DNA of 64,000 nt from Bretschneidera sinensis (GCA_023935145.1 CM043698.1:80680001-80744000); one strand, 5' to 3'. Positions 11,660-23,606 are shown, numbered from the stretch's first letter. A program made the numbers and translations. Notes: generated from the letters alone by a model not told the origin.

Positions 11660-12717
11660 CTTGCTCTGAGGACCAATAACCTCGACACCTCGTGTAAAAT
11701 CAGGCCTCAAGAAGATCCATTCGCCCGAAAAACCAGACCGAGGCCCTAATAACTCTAAGGTACCAAAGATCAAGTCATGCTCGAAAGAAGTTCAACCGAG
11801 AAATAGTGACCAATAACTCTCCAAAGCTCTCATAGACATTCACAGGCAGACATGTACTAGCCACTATCTTGTGCTCTGAAAGAAACTGTACAGATTAAGA
11901 CCTGCATGTGCCCCAAGGATCTATCAAGGTTCAAGACAGGTAGTTCACACCTCATTCCTTTCGACAACGACAAAGTACTAGGGGCAAACTCGAGGTATAT
12001 TCAGCTCCACTCAAAAGCTAACAAACCACCCTTAGAGTACGTCACCAACCAAGGGAAGAAGGTCGGCTAAAGAACAACCTCGAAGATCCTCCTCAGTGAT
12101 CATAAAGATCCAGGCTTCAGTCACCACTTTCCTTGTGAGTTCCCTAGCAACTCTCTTCATCTGAGCGAATGAGATCTTAGTAGCTGAAGTAAATTGAACC
12201 TTACAAAGAGAAGAGTCGGATCACACTAAATCATGGCTTGCTCATCATTGAACACATTGGGAGTTACCCAAAAAAGGTGAAGGGAAGAGAAACTAAGTCA
12301 AGTTTAGCCTATTTAGAGCCTATACAACCAAAAACGCACCAGCATAGACAAGCCCTTATCTTGAGCAAAAGACCGAGGTCATATGCTTAAGATGAATTCA
12401 TGTAAGGATCCTATCTTATTCTACCTGAGGTATAAGATCTCAAGAACTTAAAGCAAAAGACTAAAGCTCCACTCAAGATAAACCTCCATTTAATCACTAT
12501 TCTAGTCAGAAAAAAGGAAACAAGAAAATAATACAGAGCCTTAACATTTATAAAATTTCTTGCAAACTTTACTAGAGAAAAGTAATAAAAATGTAAAGGC
12601 GAAAGAAATAAAATGAAATAATTTCATTAAAATAAATACGTATATTTACAGTGGAGAGCTCCGAGGCCAGAGATACAAGGAAAACAAAAAAAGAAAAAAC
12701 TAAGTCCAATCCTAAGG

Positions 12718-14952
12718 CTATGGCTCATCGTCCTTGGCCTTTTTAGCAATCTCGACCTCCTCAGTCCACTTAATGACCTCCACCACTTCTAAAACCTTTT
12801 CTTTTACCTGTATTTCAAGAGGATCTAGGGTCTCTAAGCTTGCCCAATAAAGTTCATGCCACTACTTGGCACCCTCTGCCTTAGCCGCATCGAAGCCCAC
12901 TGAGTAGTACTTTGAGGCTTTCCTTAGTAGATTTGTCTCATAACCTTTAGAGCTACGATACTTCTCCATAGCAGAGGTTTCGACCTAGATCAACTAAGAC
13001 CTCAACTCCTTTTTAACATCTTGAAGTTGCATCACATCAACCCTAAGATGATTCTCGACCTCATGAAGTTAGGCGATCTCAGAACCAAGTTGACTTTCGA
13101 CATTTTGAAGTTTTGTCACCTCAACCTTCAAATACGCCACATTCTTTATGGTAGATTTATAGCATTGGCAAAAACCAAGAAAGTCTATAACTTATCCTTC
13201 TCGAGCTCCAGATTGTTAACTTGGCTAGAGAGGACATCTATTTGAATTATGCCCTCTTCTAGCTGTCTTGCACAATCCTAATCACTTCGCTGAAGTCCAA
13301 CAATGGTATCATTCATAGACTGGATGAAGTGACTCAAGGAAAAAAGCATACATGTTAGCCTACACCAAAGATAGATCATTCAAAAAAAGCCAAGATAAAT
13401 GTAGAAATAAGAAGTCCCAAAGATATAATCCTTACCTTATAGTAGTAGTCTAAAGTATTGACTATCAACTGATAAGAAGTAATAGGTTTCATCATGTCAA
13501 CGTTAGCAGGAAGAACAAAACCCCTGAACAGTTGACTTACAGTATCCACATTTTTGAAAGTTAAGTCCGTACACCTAACCTCCCAGTTCAGACAGTAAGT
13601 CTTACAACTCAAGCTAGCAGTAAAAGTGGAGTCCCGAAGGGCAAAAAAAGAACCTCCAAGAACATGAGCAGAGTTCTCAAGAGCAATAGAGGAACCCACA
13701 AGAAAATGAGTGGAGTTCTCAAGGGTAGTAGGTTCAGACCTAAAGGAAAGAACAACAAGGACAACCCCAAGAGGAAGAACTTCTTTCATTGTCGGTTTTC
13801 ATTTCAATCCTCTAAGAAACCCCAATCTCTTGAACCAACTTTTCGACCGTTTTCTCCCCAGTAACAGGAACCTCAGCTTCCTGCATCTCAACTCATTGGA
13901 CCTTGGTTTGTTGTACCTCAACCAGTTGCACAGCGATCCTCTCAGTCTTAGGTCGTCGTACCTCAATTAGTTGGGTCCTCTGTCCTAGCCCTCTTTTTCC
14001 AAGACTGGTCATCAAAAGAAGGCTTAACAGCTTTGGCCCTCCTCTTCTCTTGAACCATTTTAGCTTGGCTATACATGGTGTCTTTTGTAAAATAAAGATC
14101 ATCATAAATCAACAGATACCAATAGGGATAATAAAGAAAAAATAATAACACTCAGAAACAACTTTTCAATACCAGTAGGAGAGCCAAAAAGGTGCAAACA
14201 AAGTTAGTTGACCCTCAACAGTGACTTGTCAATAAAGTCCTTATCTGACATCCTAACCTTAGCTTCTAAGACCATATTGACCGTTTACCGCTCCTCATCA
14301 CCTAAGGAATGTTCTCTTTGATCATGTACCTCTTTGGATTTCTACTCTAATAAAACCTTACAAGATTCTAGCCCCTCCACGAAAAAGAACAGTTCCTTCC
14401 AGCTTTTAATCGAGGAAGGAGTGTCTGGAATCTTCCTTCCGCTCCATGGGTAGAAGTTAAACCACCCATTATCATGATGTTTCTTTAAGGTGTAGATCCA
14501 TATGAACATTTGCACTTTAGTCTTCTCGTATTCTATGCTGAATCCAATGTGCTTCCTCAAAGCCAACATGAATCCCACAACGCACCTCATCCCGTTAAGA
14601 GAAAGCTAAGTAGGGCATACACCATAATAGTTTATGATATCCCTAATGTCAAGATCGACAGGGAATATCAACCCTGTCTTCAAATGGTCGAGACAGTAAC
14701 AGAGAGAGTACGATGCATTGTCCCTCGAAAGAGCACAAGCCCTCTCCTTAATACTATGATGCCTAACTCTCAACTCAAGGGGAAGAAAACACCTAGTGGG
14801 TATAAACTCTAAGTCATTTTTTGAAATCTAATTGAGGATTCCCCCAGCCTGAAAACTCGACCAGCATAAACCACTATTTTCCCACTATCGAGAACAACCT
14901 CTCTCCTCTCAGTCCCCACTTTCTTAGACCTACCAACCCCAAAAGTAAACAT
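12718..14952 (-). pseudogene. Antisense extra ORF with Transposase_28-like ('putative gypsy type transposon') domain
   Basis: The ORF is antisense to the element. It starts at an ATG at 14952 (MFTFGVGRSKKVGTERRE) and ends at a TAG at 12718-12720 after AKKAKDDEP. The best-preserved part lies at 14342-14700. It reads GLIFPVDLDIRDIINYYGVC, then CVVGFMLALRKHIG, then GWFNFYPWSGRKIP and SWKELFFFVEGL. This matches the order of motifs in the plant 'putative gypsy type transposon domain' (Transposase_28): a helix before LxPNxxR, an xGFxxL segment, then GWYYFSPRxGR and SxKxWKxxFFFV. The C-terminal part (12720-13300) is Glu/Lys-rich and probably coiled coil. In-frame stops include TAGs at 14606-14608 and 14809-14811, plus frameshifts. 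The function of this protein in Tat elements is not known. Confidence 0.75.
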
Positions 14953-15233
14953 GGCGTGATAGCAAAAAAGAAAAGTGAGAAGAATTTCAACTTACCAAAA
15001 TGAGAAGGAAGAGACTTGAAAGCTTGAAGAAACCTGAAAGATGAAGAAGACTCTCGAAGAACCCTAAGATGCACACAAACCTTCTTGGTGGGCCTAACAA
15101 CCTCAAGTCCAAAAATAGAGATGCATGCAAAGTCTACCTCATGGAAAGCCTAAATCCTATGAAACTATACAACTTCATCTAAACCCAATCAAATCAAACT
15201 CATTAAAAAATGGAGTCCCACTGGAATTTAGGA

Positions 15234-15880
15234 GTTGACTATAGTCAACAATTCCTATCGATATGGAACTAAGCGCTCTTGAAGCCATACAGTTCCACTC
15301 TGGTCAACAAGAATTATGACTTCACTCATGTCACTCTTTTTCAAGAGTTGACTACAATAAAACATTTCTCCCGATATGGAACTAAACGCTTGTGAAGTCA
15401 TACAGTTCCACTTCATTCAACAGGAATTACAACTTGAGTCATATCACTCATCTTCAAAAGTTGACTACAGTCAACAATTCCTCTTGACTTGGAACTAAGT
15501 GCTTCCGAAGCCATACAGTTCCACTTCTATCAACAGAAATTATAACTTCAGTCACATCATTCATCTTCAGAAGTTGACTACAACCAATAATTCCTCCCGA
15601 TGTGGAACTAAGCGCTTTCAAAGCCATATAGTTCCACTCTAGTCAACCAGAATTACGACTTCAGTTACATCACTCCTCTTTAAGAATTGTTTACAGTAAA
15701 AAATTCCTCTCGACGTAGAACTAAGCACTTCCAAAACCATACAGTTCCACTCTGGTCAACATGAATTATGACTTCAGTTATATCACTCATCTTCATGAAT
15801 TGTCTATAGTCGATAATCCTCCCGACATGGCACTGAGTACTTTCAAAGTTATACAATTCTACTCCGGTCAACAAGAATTA
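15234..15880 (+). repeat. 113-bp tandem repeat, five full units plus a partial
   Basis: Units begin at 15234, 15347, 15460, 15573, 15686 and 15799, spaced exactly 113 bp, so no indel has accumulated among five full units. Each carries GTTGACTACAGTCAACAATT-like sequence, a GGAACTAAGCGCTT core, CATACAGTTCCACT and TCACATCACTCATCTTC. The units differ by substitutions. The array lies between the antisense ORF and the 3' LTR, that is, in the 3' UTR of the element. Confidence 0.92.
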
Positions 15881-15894
15881 CAACAAAGGGTGTG

Positions 15895-16330
15895 AAGGTT
15901 CGTGTCCTGCAATTCTTACTATAGTGGAATAGTGACTTCAACCATATAATTCCTGTCGAAATAAAACTACAACCCCTGAGCTTTATAGTTCACTCAAGAA
16001 AAAGATGAATTACAGCTCCAGTTATATTTCCACTAGCACATAATCAAGGCCTCAGCTGAACAAACCCGTAAAGAAGAAGTAGCGGCAAGCATTCCCAATA
16101 CAGCTGATAAAGAAACCAAGGTTCATGTCCTACAATTCCTACCATAGTGGATTAGTGACATTAGCCATACAGTTCTCGTCGAAGTAGAATTATGGCCCTT
16201 GAGCCTCACTGTTCACTTAAGCAAAAGAGGAATCAAGGCTTCAGTTACGCTTCTACTAGGACGAAAGCTAGGTCTCGGTCTGACAAATATATTTAGGAGA
16301 AAAAGAGATCGATATCAAATCACTTCGACA
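15895..16330 (+). repeat. 223-bp direct duplication, two diverged copies
   Basis: AAGGTTCGTGTCCTGC at 15895 recurs as AAGGTTCATGTCCTAC at 16118, a shift of 223 bp. Similarity continues through CCATATAATTCCTGTCGAA / CCATACAGTTCTCGTCGAA and the TTCACT segment. It contains words also found in the 113-bp unit (CATACAGTT, TTCAGTTA), so it is probably an older, higher-order form of the same repeat. Confidence 0.7.
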
Positions 16331-16790
16331 AAACAACCTCGGCAAAAGAAGCGGTTCTAGTTATATGAGAAAATTTGGTTTCATCGTAAAAAATCCACCC
16401 CAGATCAATAAGAATCTAGGCCACAACCAACTGGATTCTCCCAAGGCTGAGGATAAAGGCTCTCACAGCCATGCAATCCCACCTTGTGTCAATCAGGAAT
16501 TATGACTTCAATCATGTAAACATCCCCTCCGAGTAGAAACAAAAGCCACCAAAGCTACTCAAATCCCATCGAGGTAGATGAAATAATAACTCCAGTGGAG
16601 TTATCTCTACCTAAAAAATCAGTTACAATCAATAAAAACCTTCTTGATGTGAAAGTAAAACCTTGGAAGATCAATAAATTTCACCTCAGCTCAGACAAGC
16701 TTCAAACATTCGACTCCTGATATGCGAGAACTAAGTTTCAAGCTACATAGTCCCCGCCGTTGAAGAGTTGAAGTGTTAGCTGTATGGTTC

Positions 16791-18916
16791 TATAATAACC
16801 GTATTTGTACAGTAAGAGTAAAGAAGTAATTTAATAAATATGATATGAAATTAAAATAATATATTTATGCGAAGGATTAATATTGAATAAAATAATTCTT
16901 TTGGAAAAAATAAACTGGACACGTGAGGGCGTAATTACAAAGAAAAAGAAAAAAAAAACGGATGTCCAAAAGAAAAAGAAAAAAAAATGTTTTTTTTAAA
17001 AAAAAGAAATGTAAAACGTGGCAGCAGGTTGCAGCACCTGCTGCCAAATTAATTTGGTGGCCTTGCATGTTCTCCAACAAGGCAAAACGTGGGGCATTGT
17101 TTTAGGGGCAGCAAGACTGTTGTTAAAGGCAATTAAGCTACCAAAAATTTATAAAGTTTACTTATAAATATACACTTATATGAAAACGTAATTTATACCT
17201 ACAAAATTTTGTTTAGTTTGTTTTTCATTACGCATCTACTTTAAACACATGGGAACCCAAAGAAATGTTGAAAGAGCAAAATTTTGAAAGAGTTTACTGC
17301 AGAATTTCATAGAGAATCACAGGAAGCTATCAAAAAAACATAAGATAATAACATAATGTTTATTTTTGAATTTTTAGCGTTCATGAAATTTTCCAGAATT
17401 CAAAGTGAGAATTTTCAAAGGGTGCGGTTTATAACGAATTAAAGAATAAATTAGAAATTTAATACAAATATTATGTCATGTGTTAACGATCAGCAACCAG
17501 GAAAAATTTCTGAGAGGAACGAGAAAGGTAAGGAGGTGATCCACGGATAGCTTTAAGTGTTACGTGGTGAGTTGGATTTACTTTAAGTAATCTAAATAAA
17601 AATGAAAAATGTAGTGATAATATTAAAATAAATTATTAGCTTATGTTGATTTGGTTGATAAATATGATATGAATTTTGGACATGTAGAAAATTATTAGTG
17701 GAGAAATAATATTTTTGGAATAACAAGTTGATTTAATAATAAAATCGATAAGTGAAATTCTTGATGAGTTATGGTTGATGTTTTGATACGAATTATGAGG
17801 AGATGAAATTTAGTGGATCTTAACAAGCTTTGATGGATGATTTGATGTGATTTGGGATGAAAGAAATTTAGTCAAAATTGTTTTATATAATTTGAGAAAA
17901 ATTATGATAGCCAAAAATTAAATATTTAAAGAAATTTTTTTAATGTTATTGTTTAGCTGCATATTTCATATCATTATTCATATACATATGCATTAAATGA
18001 AATGAAAAGAACCAAGAAGGTAGCTGGTCTAATTGAAAAATCGTGATAGCCAGTATGTGCTGGAAATAAAAGGGACATCGTGATAATCGATATATGCTGA
18101 AAATAAATACAGTGACAGCCGGGATAAGCTGTAAAGAAAAAAAACTGGGAAGGTAGCCTGTCTAAGATAAAAACATGTCGACATGTGGGAAGACGTTCCC
18201 ATAATAATAATTCATAAATTTCATCTGTTTTAATTATTGTATGCATTATTGAAATGCTGATGTGTTGTGTGTTATTGTGAATTTATTTATAGATAGATGA
18301 GTCTCACAGAGCGACAATTACGGTGATAAGAAACATCTAAATGGTAGAATTTATGATGTAAACCTCATTGCGAGGTAATTATGAGATTATTGATGGTCTT
18401 GAGATGAACTAATAAATAAGAAGAAGAGATTGATAGAGAATGAGACTTATGATATGTATAGTGATAGTAGAATGCTATTATCAAGTTATGTAAAATATAA
18501 TTGATTTAATATTGAAAAACTATTTATATAAACTGAATACTTTTAGTAAATTTAATTCACTGAGCTTGTGAAGCTCACTCCTCATTGTACAATGATTTCA
18601 GGTAGCAGACGTGACAAATAGTTTGGTGAGTTAAGGTTCAGACTAAATCATTATCTAGTAAGTCACGTACGTGTCAACATCCTCAGACTAATAAGAAAAT
18701 AAAATAAAATTTTAATTGTAAATATTCATGCATTTTATGCTGCATATTATGTTTAAGTTAATATCAGATTAATGTATCTCCCCCGTTGAGGATTGAAGAT
18801 TGATGTAAAAAAATTTATTAGTATTATTTTTATGGTTGTATATATGTGTCGTGCTAGGATTTTCAAAATATGATGACATTGTCTCGGGGGTGGCCAACCC
18901 GGGATGGGTCGTTACA
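16791..18916 (+). mobile_element. Solo LTR of the Del/Tekay-like family, with perfect 5-bp TSD
   Basis: It starts TATAATAACCG (family TGTAATACC) and ends GGGATGGGTCGTTACA. It is flanked by GGTTC on both sides (16786-16790 and 18917-18921). It aligns with the reverse complement of 3685-5856, and no internal coding region is present. A single LTR with an intact target duplication is the signature of unequal recombination between the two LTRs of a former full element inserted into the Tat-like element. Confidence 0.92.
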
Positions 18917-19017
18917 GGTTCATTACAGAACAAGGCTCCAAGCTGAGGCCTTAGCCTTGATCTCTTCTGGACAATAAGGGAAAACTATTCCCTTAAGTAA
19001 CTCCTTAGATCCCTTTG

Positions 19018-19035
19018 GGAGTGAGGGACATAAGA
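19018..19035 (+). promoter_or_regulatory. Polypurine tract before 3' LTR
   Basis: The purine-rich run GGAGTGAGGGACATAAGA lies directly before the 3' LTR start at 19036, the expected site for plus-strand priming. Confidence 0.5.
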
Positions 19036-19717
19036 TGAAACCAAAATAATATGACTCAATGAGAACTGGACACGTGGCCAACCAGCCTTGGGCAGTGAAT
19101 TGACTAAACTTGTTCTAACTATGGTAGCATGCACGCTACCACAAGTCTGGGCACCCTGACATAAAAACTCAAGCAGAGGTCATTTTCCACAAGCAAAGAT
19201 TATTCCTTATAAGGCTCGAGGCTCAAGAGTTGCATCTCAACTGTGTCCCACGTCAAAAGTCCAAACAAGGAACTCACCAGTGGCTATATAAAGAAGCTTT
19301 CATCTTCAAGAAAAAGACATACGAGGATACGAAAAAAGACATGAATACATATAAAAACATGAACACATAGAGAGAGAGGCACACAATAAGAGGTAAAACT
19401 AGAGAAAACTCTAGGTACAAGGAGAAAACATATGAGGAACAAAGATAACTACCCTAGTTCTCTCATCCTCCCAAATATCCCTTCACATTGAAATAATTCT
19501 CCAGTTTACTCCTCTTCGAGAGTACCTACTGATTTAATCATCAGAGGGTCCTTTCCAAAGCCCAACACTCCAGGAGACATATTTTGTAGGTATTCGTATA
19601 TCTCAAGCACAAAGGAGACACTCCACTTCCAAGCTCTTCCATCCAGGCCGACCACGAGTAACACTCCGTTGAAGACCATCAAAGACCAAATATCCTTCAT
19701 ATTTTTTGACATCAACA
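19036..19717 (+). repeat. 3' LTR of the Tat-like element
   Basis: It starts TGAAACCAAAATAATATGACTC and ends TTTTGACATCAACA, homologous over its full length to 10411-11089. Substitutions are numerous between the two LTRs, so the insertion is not recent. Confidence 0.85.
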
Positions 19718-20205
19718 TATACAAATAAATTGTTTTTTTTCCTTATAAATCAGTTGATAATTTTACACTGCATCATGTATTAAAGGATTTTGAGGAATGT
19801 TAATTTACCACATTTATACAAATTAACATTACGGTCGAATTTATTTGGACCATATTTTAGCCGAAATCCATTATCCATTTAGATCAATACAATATTAACT
19901 TGTGATAAGCATTTGCTTTATTTATTTATTATTACTTGCTATTTCATTATAAAAAATACATGACTTGTTGTAAGTTAAATCTTTTAACACAATAGGAGAA
20001 AATTTCTCCAAACCGGTAGCAGAGTATTGCTATTAATTTGTATATCTACCAACCAATAGTCCTTCTAAAGTTCTAACGCTGTATTCTGAAATTGTCTCCT
20101 AACGACTTCTCTCCCACCTTTTCCACTCAAACTCTTTCTTTTTCCTAAAGGACAACCGAGTAAAATAAATATTATGGAAAGAAAAGAAACCTAAGTGAAG
20201 CCATA
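19718..20205. other. Upstream region of RHM
   Basis: AT-rich DNA without a gene. Some of the RHM promoter presumably lies here, next to the retrotransposon's 3' LTR, whose outer end is about 490 bp from the putative TATA box. Confidence 0.5.
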
Positions 20206-20215
20206 TTTATAAATA
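20206..20215 (+). promoter_or_regulatory. Putative TATA box of RHM
   Basis: TTTATAAATA is followed about 30 bp later by a pyrimidine-rich leader (CTCTCTCTTGTCTCTTCG), the usual arrangement for a highly expressed plant gene. Transcription would start near 20240. Confidence 0.55.
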
Positions 20216-20389
20216 GCCCACCCCAACTACTGCAGTCACACGGATCTCTCTCTTGTCTCTTCGTTTCTTCGCTGTTCCTGCTTTTAGTATTAAAATCTCG
20301 CAGGAGAAAAGCGAAAGAAAAGAAGAAGAAAACAATTATCTACATTCTCTCTCCCAAGATCCGTTTTCTGGTACTCGAACACAACCTCT

Positions 20390-21481
20390 GTAAGTCTCTC
20401 TCTTCTTTTTGAACTGTCCATAATTGGCGCCGTTTGGTAACTCACGGGATTAAAGCAAACGGCGCCATTATCTCTTTAAACCTCATAATTCTTAATTATG
20501 GGAGCATATCTCTAAATTATGTTTAGCAGTTCACATTTATCTGCTAGATCTCCTAATCATTGGTAGTGAGTTCGTTTTACTTTTATTTTACTACGATCTA
20601 CCCATAATTTTGGTTTTGTTGGTTCAACTACTGTACGTCAATTAATTTTTAGCCACTGTGACTGTACTTTTTAGTAGTGGAAGTTAATGCTAGGGTTTCT
20701 TCTTTTTTCTTTCTTTCTGTTAGAGCTGGTTGGTTTCTCGCTTCATCATTTTCTTTAGATCTGGTACATGTAGCATTCAAAATCATTACCAGGTTGTACA
20801 TTGCCTTAATCGGTACTGTTTGTTTCTCTTAAAATGAAATTACGAGAAATAAACTCGGATATTTTGGGATTATTTGGGTACCATCTTCCTCTCTTAAATA
20901 GAAAATAAATTAGGAGAAGCAATGTATTCAAGTTGATACACTAATTTGCCAAGAAATTGAGATTACTTGGTCACTATGATTATTTTTTTAATGATAATAT
21001 ATTTAGTGAATTCAAAACAGAGTCTCGGTAATTAATGCTCTGCTTGGCGAGCCTTAGGTTGTGATATAATGGATTGTATAAAATGGTATTGTTAGTAGCA
21101 TATTTGCAATACATGTACACGAAGTTCTGTGCAAATAGTTCTCGATGACGTTTATGGGTAATCTTCATATGAAGATGGGGCAAAATCACATCTTAGAGTT
21201 TCATCTAGACTTTGAATATATTTTACACCTATATATCTCATGAAATACTAATTTTGATGAAATGAGAAGGAAATTTTCAGTTTGTGATTTTTATTTAAAA
21301 ATCCAACACCTTATTGCTAATATTCTTTGTCAAACAATGTCTTATTACTTCCTACTATAGTGTTGGGGGTACTTTGTTTTTATGATTATTCTTCCCCTTT
21401 CCTTTTTTTCATTTTTATTCTATTTTCGGGTTGGATTCTGAATAAAAGGTTTATATGTCAGATCTTGTGGGACTTCTTTAG
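20390..21481 (+). other. Putative 5' UTR intron of RHM
   Basis: A GTAAGT donor at 20390 follows a purine/pyrimidine-rich leader exon. The acceptor CTTCTTTAG ends at 21481, immediately before the ATG at 21482. The intervening 1.09 kb is T-rich and has many stops. Leader introns of this kind often raise expression in plants. The donor-acceptor pairing is inferred, not shown. Confidence 0.55.
20425..20467. repeat. Perfect 12-bp inverted repeat in the RHM leader intron
   Basis: TGGCGCCGTTTG at 20425-20436 and CAAACGGCGCCA at 20456-20467 form a 12-bp stem with a 19-nt loop. It is unusually GC-rich for this region and lies 35 bp after the putative donor. Confidence 0.85.
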
Positions 21482-23606
21482 ATGGCTACTCCATACACAC
21501 CCAAGAACATCCTCATCACTGGAGCCGCTGGCTTCATCGCATCCCACGTGTGCAATCGGCTCATCTGGAACTACCCTGACTACAAGATTGTAATCCTTGA
21601 TAAGCTTGATTACTGCTCGAACTTGAAGAACCTCAATCCCTCACAATTTTCGCCTAACTTTAAGTTCATCAAGGGAGATATTGCCAGTGCTGACCTGGTC
21701 AACTTTATCCTCCTAACTGAGTCCATCGATACGATTATGCACTTTGCAGCACAGACCCATGTCGATAACTCCTTCGGAAACAGCTTTGAGTTCACTAAGA
21801 ACAACATTTATGGCACCCACGTTCTTTTAGAAGCCTGCAAGACTACTGGCCAAATCAAGAGGTTTATCCACGTTAGCACAGACGAGGTTTATGGGGAGAC
21901 AGATGAGGATGCTGTGGTGGGAAACCATGAAGCTTCTCAGCTCCTGCCGACAAACCCATATTCTGCGACTAAAGCTGGGGCTGAAATGCTCGTTATGGCA
22001 TATGGGCGGTCATATGGGCTACCTGTAATAACTACCAGAGGAAACAATGTTTATGGGCCCAATCAATTTCCTGAAAAGCTGATTCCGAAGTTCATTCTGT
22101 TGGCTATGAAAGGGAAGCCCCTTCCCATTCATGGGGATGGATCAAACGTGAGGAGTTATCTGTACTGTGAGGATGTTGCAGAGGCATTTGAAGTTATTCT
22201 CCACAGAGGTGAGGTAGGCCATGTCTACAATATTGGAACCAAAAAAGAGAGGAGGGTGATTGATGTAGCCAGAGAAATCTGCAAACTCTTCTCTTTGAAC
22301 CCAGATAACCATATTAAGTTCGTGGAAAATAGGCCTTTTAACGACCAGAGATATTTCTTAGATGATCAAAAGCTAAAAAACTTGGGCTGGTTGGAACGAA
22401 CTACATGGGAGGAGGGCCTTAGGAAGACTATGGAATGGTATGTTACCAATCCTGATTGGTGGGGAGATGTTTTTGGAGCACTGCTCCCTCATCCAAGGAT
22501 GCTGATGGTGTCCGGAATTGAAAGACAATTTAATGGGCCCGATATGAGCAATTCTGATTCCTCTTTAAGTACAGATGATTCTAGCCAGAGCGGGATGGTG
22601 GTTCCAGTACCAAAGAACAATTCCCCTGCACAGAAACCGTCTTTGAAGTTCTTGATTTATGGTAGAACAGGTTGGATAGGTGGGCTTCTCGGCAAGATTT
22701 GTGAGAAGCAAGGCATACCCTATGAGTATGGAAGAGGGCGTTTGGAGGAACGATCACAGCTCTTGGCAGATATTCAGTCTGTTAAGCCAACCCACGTTTT
22801 CAATGCAGCTGGAGTGACCGGTAGACCCAACGTGGATTGGTGTGAAACTCATAAACCAGAAACAATTCGCACAAATGTTGTGGGCACAATAACCTTGGCA
22901 GATGTCTGCAGAGAGCATGGTCTCCTTATGATTAATTATGCTACTGGTTGTATTTTTGAGTTTGATGATGCACATCCACTGGGGTCTGGAATTGGATTTA
23001 TAGAGGAGGACAAACCCAATTTCACTGGTTCTTTCTACTCTAAAACCAAAGCCATGGTAACTTGAGCCATTGCCCTTTTTAATTTATGTTTCCATTTACT
23101 ATTTTTTATTTTACTTGAGCTGCTTCACTGACATATCTTTATGATTTTTGTACTAGGTTGAAGAGCTCTTGAGAGAATATGACAATGTTTGTACTCTGAG
23201 AGTCCGAATGCCAATATCATCTGATCTCAGCAATCCGCGTAACTTCATCACAAAGATCACACGATATAACAAAGTGGTTAATATTCCAAACAGCATGACT
23301 ATATTGGATGAGCTTCTGCCCATTTCAGTTGAGATGGCAAAAAGGAATTTGAGGGGTATTTGGAATTTCACAAACCCTGGTGTTGTGAGTCACAATGAGA
23401 TTTTGGAGATGTGTAAGAGCTATATCGATTCCAGTTTTAGGTGGGTCAATTTTACACTAGAAGAACAGGCCAAGGTAATTGTTGCACCTCGAAGCAACAA
23501 TGAACTGGATGCATCTAAGTTGAAGGAGGAGTTCCCTGAGATTTTGTCAATTAAGGACTCTCTGATTAAATATGTCTTTGAGCCCAACAAGAAAAGCTTT
23601 GCTTAG
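21482..23606 (+). CDS. RHM: Rhamnose synthase RHM (UDP-glucose 4,6-dehydratase / epimerase-reductase)
   Basis: join(21482..23056, 23157..23606), 674 residues, matching the roughly 665-670 of plant RHM proteins. It is a cytosolic bifunctional enzyme making UDP-L-rhamnose. The N-terminal half (about 1-370) removes water from UDP-glucose; the C-terminal half (about 385-674) epimerises and reduces the 4-keto intermediate. Seen: NAD-binding GAAGFIA (G14, G17, A20), catalytic TDE at 133-135, YSATK (Y160, K164), and YGPNQFPEKLIPKF. In the second half: GRTGWIG (G394, G397, G400), GVTGRPNVDWCE and YSKTK (Y519, K523). A 100-bp GT-AG intron (23057-23156) splits KAM from VEELL. The ATG is the first in frame and gives the family start MATPYTPKNILITG. 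No break was seen. The paralogue (RHM1, 2 or 3) cannot be decided here. The product feeds pectin (rhamnogalacturonan) and flavonoid rhamnosylation. Confidence 0.97.
23057..23156 (+). other. RHM coding intron, 100 bp, GT-AG
   Basis: The donor ATG|GTAACT and acceptor TGTACTAG|GTTGAAG restore the conserved KAM-VEELL sequence. Reading through gives a stop three codons past the donor. Confidence 0.95.

Larger units (their letters stand above)
10411..19717 (+). mobile_element. Non-autonomous Ty3/gypsy element, probable Tat lineage, with antisense ORF and tandem repeats
   Basis: Two direct LTRs of about 680 bp (10411-11089 and 19036-19717) enclose an internal region with a primer-site-like sequence after the first LTR and a purine tract before the second. 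The interior has no protease, RT or integrase. It holds a short sense frame, a decayed antisense ORF with a Transposase_28-like domain (12718-14952), and a 113-bp tandem array (15234-15880). Extra antisense ORFs and tandem-repeated 3' UTRs are known features of the Tat lineage of plant gypsy elements, which is why I choose that lineage. A 2.1-kb solo LTR of another family is nested at 16791-18916; without it and one TSD copy the element is about 7.2 kb. No clear target duplication was found. Confidence 0.75.

Noticed and set aside
10406..19722. Target-site duplication of the Tat-like element
   Set aside because: Flanks TGATA and TATAC do not match; no clear 5-bp duplication could be read.
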